Shown: positions 62,401 through 64,000 of the stretch, piece after piece
Position numbering within the stretch: position 1 is the first letter of the stretch
Layout of the letters: each line of letters begins with the position of its first letter
From: Stercorarius parasiticus
Lineage: Eukaryota; Chordata; Aves; Charadriiformes; Stercorariidae
Assembly (NCBI GenBank): GCA_013396915.1
Contig: VWZL01002568.1
Location: forward strand, 327,294-391,293
DNA length: 64,000 bases
Direction of reading: 5' to 3'
The notes under the pieces: generated by a model
Databases searched by the model: none
The model's input: the letters and a program-made list of their open reading frames with translations, nothing else
What the model was told of the DNA's origin: nothing
Position numbers and translations under genes: made by a program

Positions 62401-64000
62401 TTAGCAAATTCTTCATTGGCAAAGTATTTACTGGTACTGAGCCAAGTTCTCCAAGGACTGTCTTCAAATGAGTAATTTGGCTTCACGCTGTGCTATGTAG
62501 AATTATTGAATTAGCAGAAAATCATTCTTAATCTAGGTCGGATATGAAATATTATGTTTGATCACAACTGTAAGCAACGAGTGCTAGGATTACATCCAAG
62601 AACTGAAAAAGAATTATGGAACAGCCGTGGCTGAATATTTTGAATAGTGGGGCAGGGAAGGACCAAGAATGGGAGCGGTGTAAATGACTGTTTTCTTGAT
62701 TTTTATGTGCGTGTGATTATCTTGAGGCAAAATCCACTTAAGCAACCCTAATTTTAAAATTGGCTTGTCCTCTGTACAGAATAGAGCATTAGTTGCACAG
62801 AATATGTAGAAGTTTTAGTTTGCATAGGAATGAATTTAAATAGAAACCAAGTTAATCTAGTAGGAAACTTTCATTAGATGATTTAACCTCTTGGCTACTG
62901 TGCCACTTGTTGTCTTAGTACTCAACCTTATGATTTGCACTTTTGGAAAGTCTCGTCTTTCCCAGGGTTGTCTTTTCTTCTTGCAGTAGATGAAATATTT
63001 TGAAAGAATCCTCTAAAATCATTGATCTTTGCTGCCTGTTTCTCTTAAGTCTGCATTTATATTCATAATTACTTACAGGTAATTTACAAATAAAGCAGTA
63101 ACACTAGGCTAAATTAATCCTCAGTGTCATATAAAGTCTTTACCAGAGGTGTATTAAGTACGGATTTGTCACGCAGTGTGTTTTTAAACGAGATTACAGA
63201 AGTTTATGTATTATCTGGAATAAGAAAAGAGCTGGTTTGGGTACATATTTGTCCCCAGATTCATGTTTTATCTATTTTTTTTAATTTCTGGGAAATAATC
63301 CAAAACAGTCTGAAGACGCATTCCCTATACTGCCTGTTCAAATACTAATTTGTTACTGTATTAAGATGTTGGCTTGGTTGCAAAGGATTTGGGGAATCAA
63401 TGCCAGGCCAGAAGGGAACTCTTCGCAGAAGTGCTATCTTAGCAGAATATCACCTGTGAAGACGTGCCCAGTTACCAATGTCACTGGTGTTTTACAAAAC
63501 ATAGAAGAAGCCATAAAATAACAAAGGGATTATTCAAAATGACATGCCTATTTGGATTCCATTTATTATCTCGGCATTTTCTTTGCAGCTAATAACTACA
63601 GTAGCTGGTGAAAAAAGATTAATATTAGGAAAAACCTTGAAGTAATTAACTTTAAAAAAACCGCACTTTTTATTTTAGTAATCTGTTTACAGCAGTGCCA
63701 TAACTGAGAAGCAGAAGCACGTATTTTGGAGATGAGAGGTTGTTAATATCTTAGATTAGCTTTGCTGCTGAATAAAATATGTGGTGTCAAATTGCATTCT
63801 TAAGAGTCAGTTCTCATAGATAATTGCTGCAAAATTCATTGGAACGCTACATGGTTCATAATATGTAGACACCTAAATATACCTAATAATCTAATTTGCA
63901 GGTTAAGGTGTCTTGTACAAGAAGATAGATAAAAATTTTGAGAAATGGGATTGGAGGAAATCAAAATGATGTATATATAAACAAATGAGACAAGTGGAAA
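56467..64000. other. Unique AT-rich stretch, no recognised gene
   Basis: About 7.5 kb to the window end with no recognised transposon or gene. A short AAACC tandem occurs near 62199-62213. The part at 61480-61700 has several homeodomain-type TAATTA/ATTAAT words in otherwise mixed sequence. Open frames (longest 59168-59494 minus, 108 codons) are unrecognised. Confidence 0.4.

Noticed and set aside
63610..63650. TTAATATTAGGAAAAACCTTG as a CR1 remnant
   Set aside because: Only a short match to the ATTAGGAAAAA block, with no adjoining CR1 sequence or tail.
1..64000. CRISPR arrays, operons, tRNA or rRNA genes
   Set aside because: No regularly spaced direct repeats, cloverleaf sequences or rRNA segments were seen, and the composition and CR1 content indicate a vertebrate nuclear genome.

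Overview
This window looks like nuclear DNA from a bird, and most of it is non-coding. The evidence is the AT-rich background, the lack of any convincing host protein-coding gene, RNA gene or bacterial-style gene packing, and at least fifteen copies of the CR1 LINE retrotransposon. Most of the CR1 copies keep the family's 3' end, a short repeated ATTCTATG-like tail just after a stretch resembling GGTCCCTTCCAACC. One solo LTR of avian endogenous retrovirus type (ERVL-like) is also present. I cannot name the species or the chromosome.

Layout. CR1 copies lie at about 665-1640 (-), 3557-3661 (+), 3915-4155 (-), 12655-13690 (+), 14100-14499 (+, one copy nested in another), 25046-25501 (-), 31430-32130 (+), 37978-38040 (-), 47318-47616 (+), 50087-50415 (+), 51595-52095 (-), 54993-55204 (+), 55632-56103 (-) and 56390-56466 (-). 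The densest cluster is 50-56.5 kb, with five copies. The intervals 14.5-25.0 kb and 38.0-47.3 kb have none. The solo LTR is at 9607-10218, flanked by a perfect 5-base target duplication. Between these are long unique AT-rich stretches with homopolymer runs, polypyrimidine tracts and TA-rich microsatellites.

Coding content. Every recognisable protein segment belongs to the CR1 reverse-transcriptase ORF (ORF2). Three copies (665-1640, 12655-13690, 55632-56103) retain the part of the polymerase around the F-A/T-D-D active site. The other coding remnants hold only the C-terminal end of ORF2. All are 5'-truncated or broken by frameshifts, stops or deletions, so none can be autonomous. The best-preserved reading frame is the last ~150 residues of ORF2 at 51595-52095.

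Points to check. The only three N characters I noticed (1166, 13270, 47396) each sit inside a CR1 copy, at a point where a few hundred bases of the element are missing. I read these as assembly joins, not biology. Two CR1 copies of opposite orientation 43 kb apart are about 98% identical over ~180 bases. Several short segments are bracketed by good splice-acceptor and donor sequences and may be exons of an unrecognised transcript, but none encodes a protein I recognise. I found no new biological system that the sequence alone can support.
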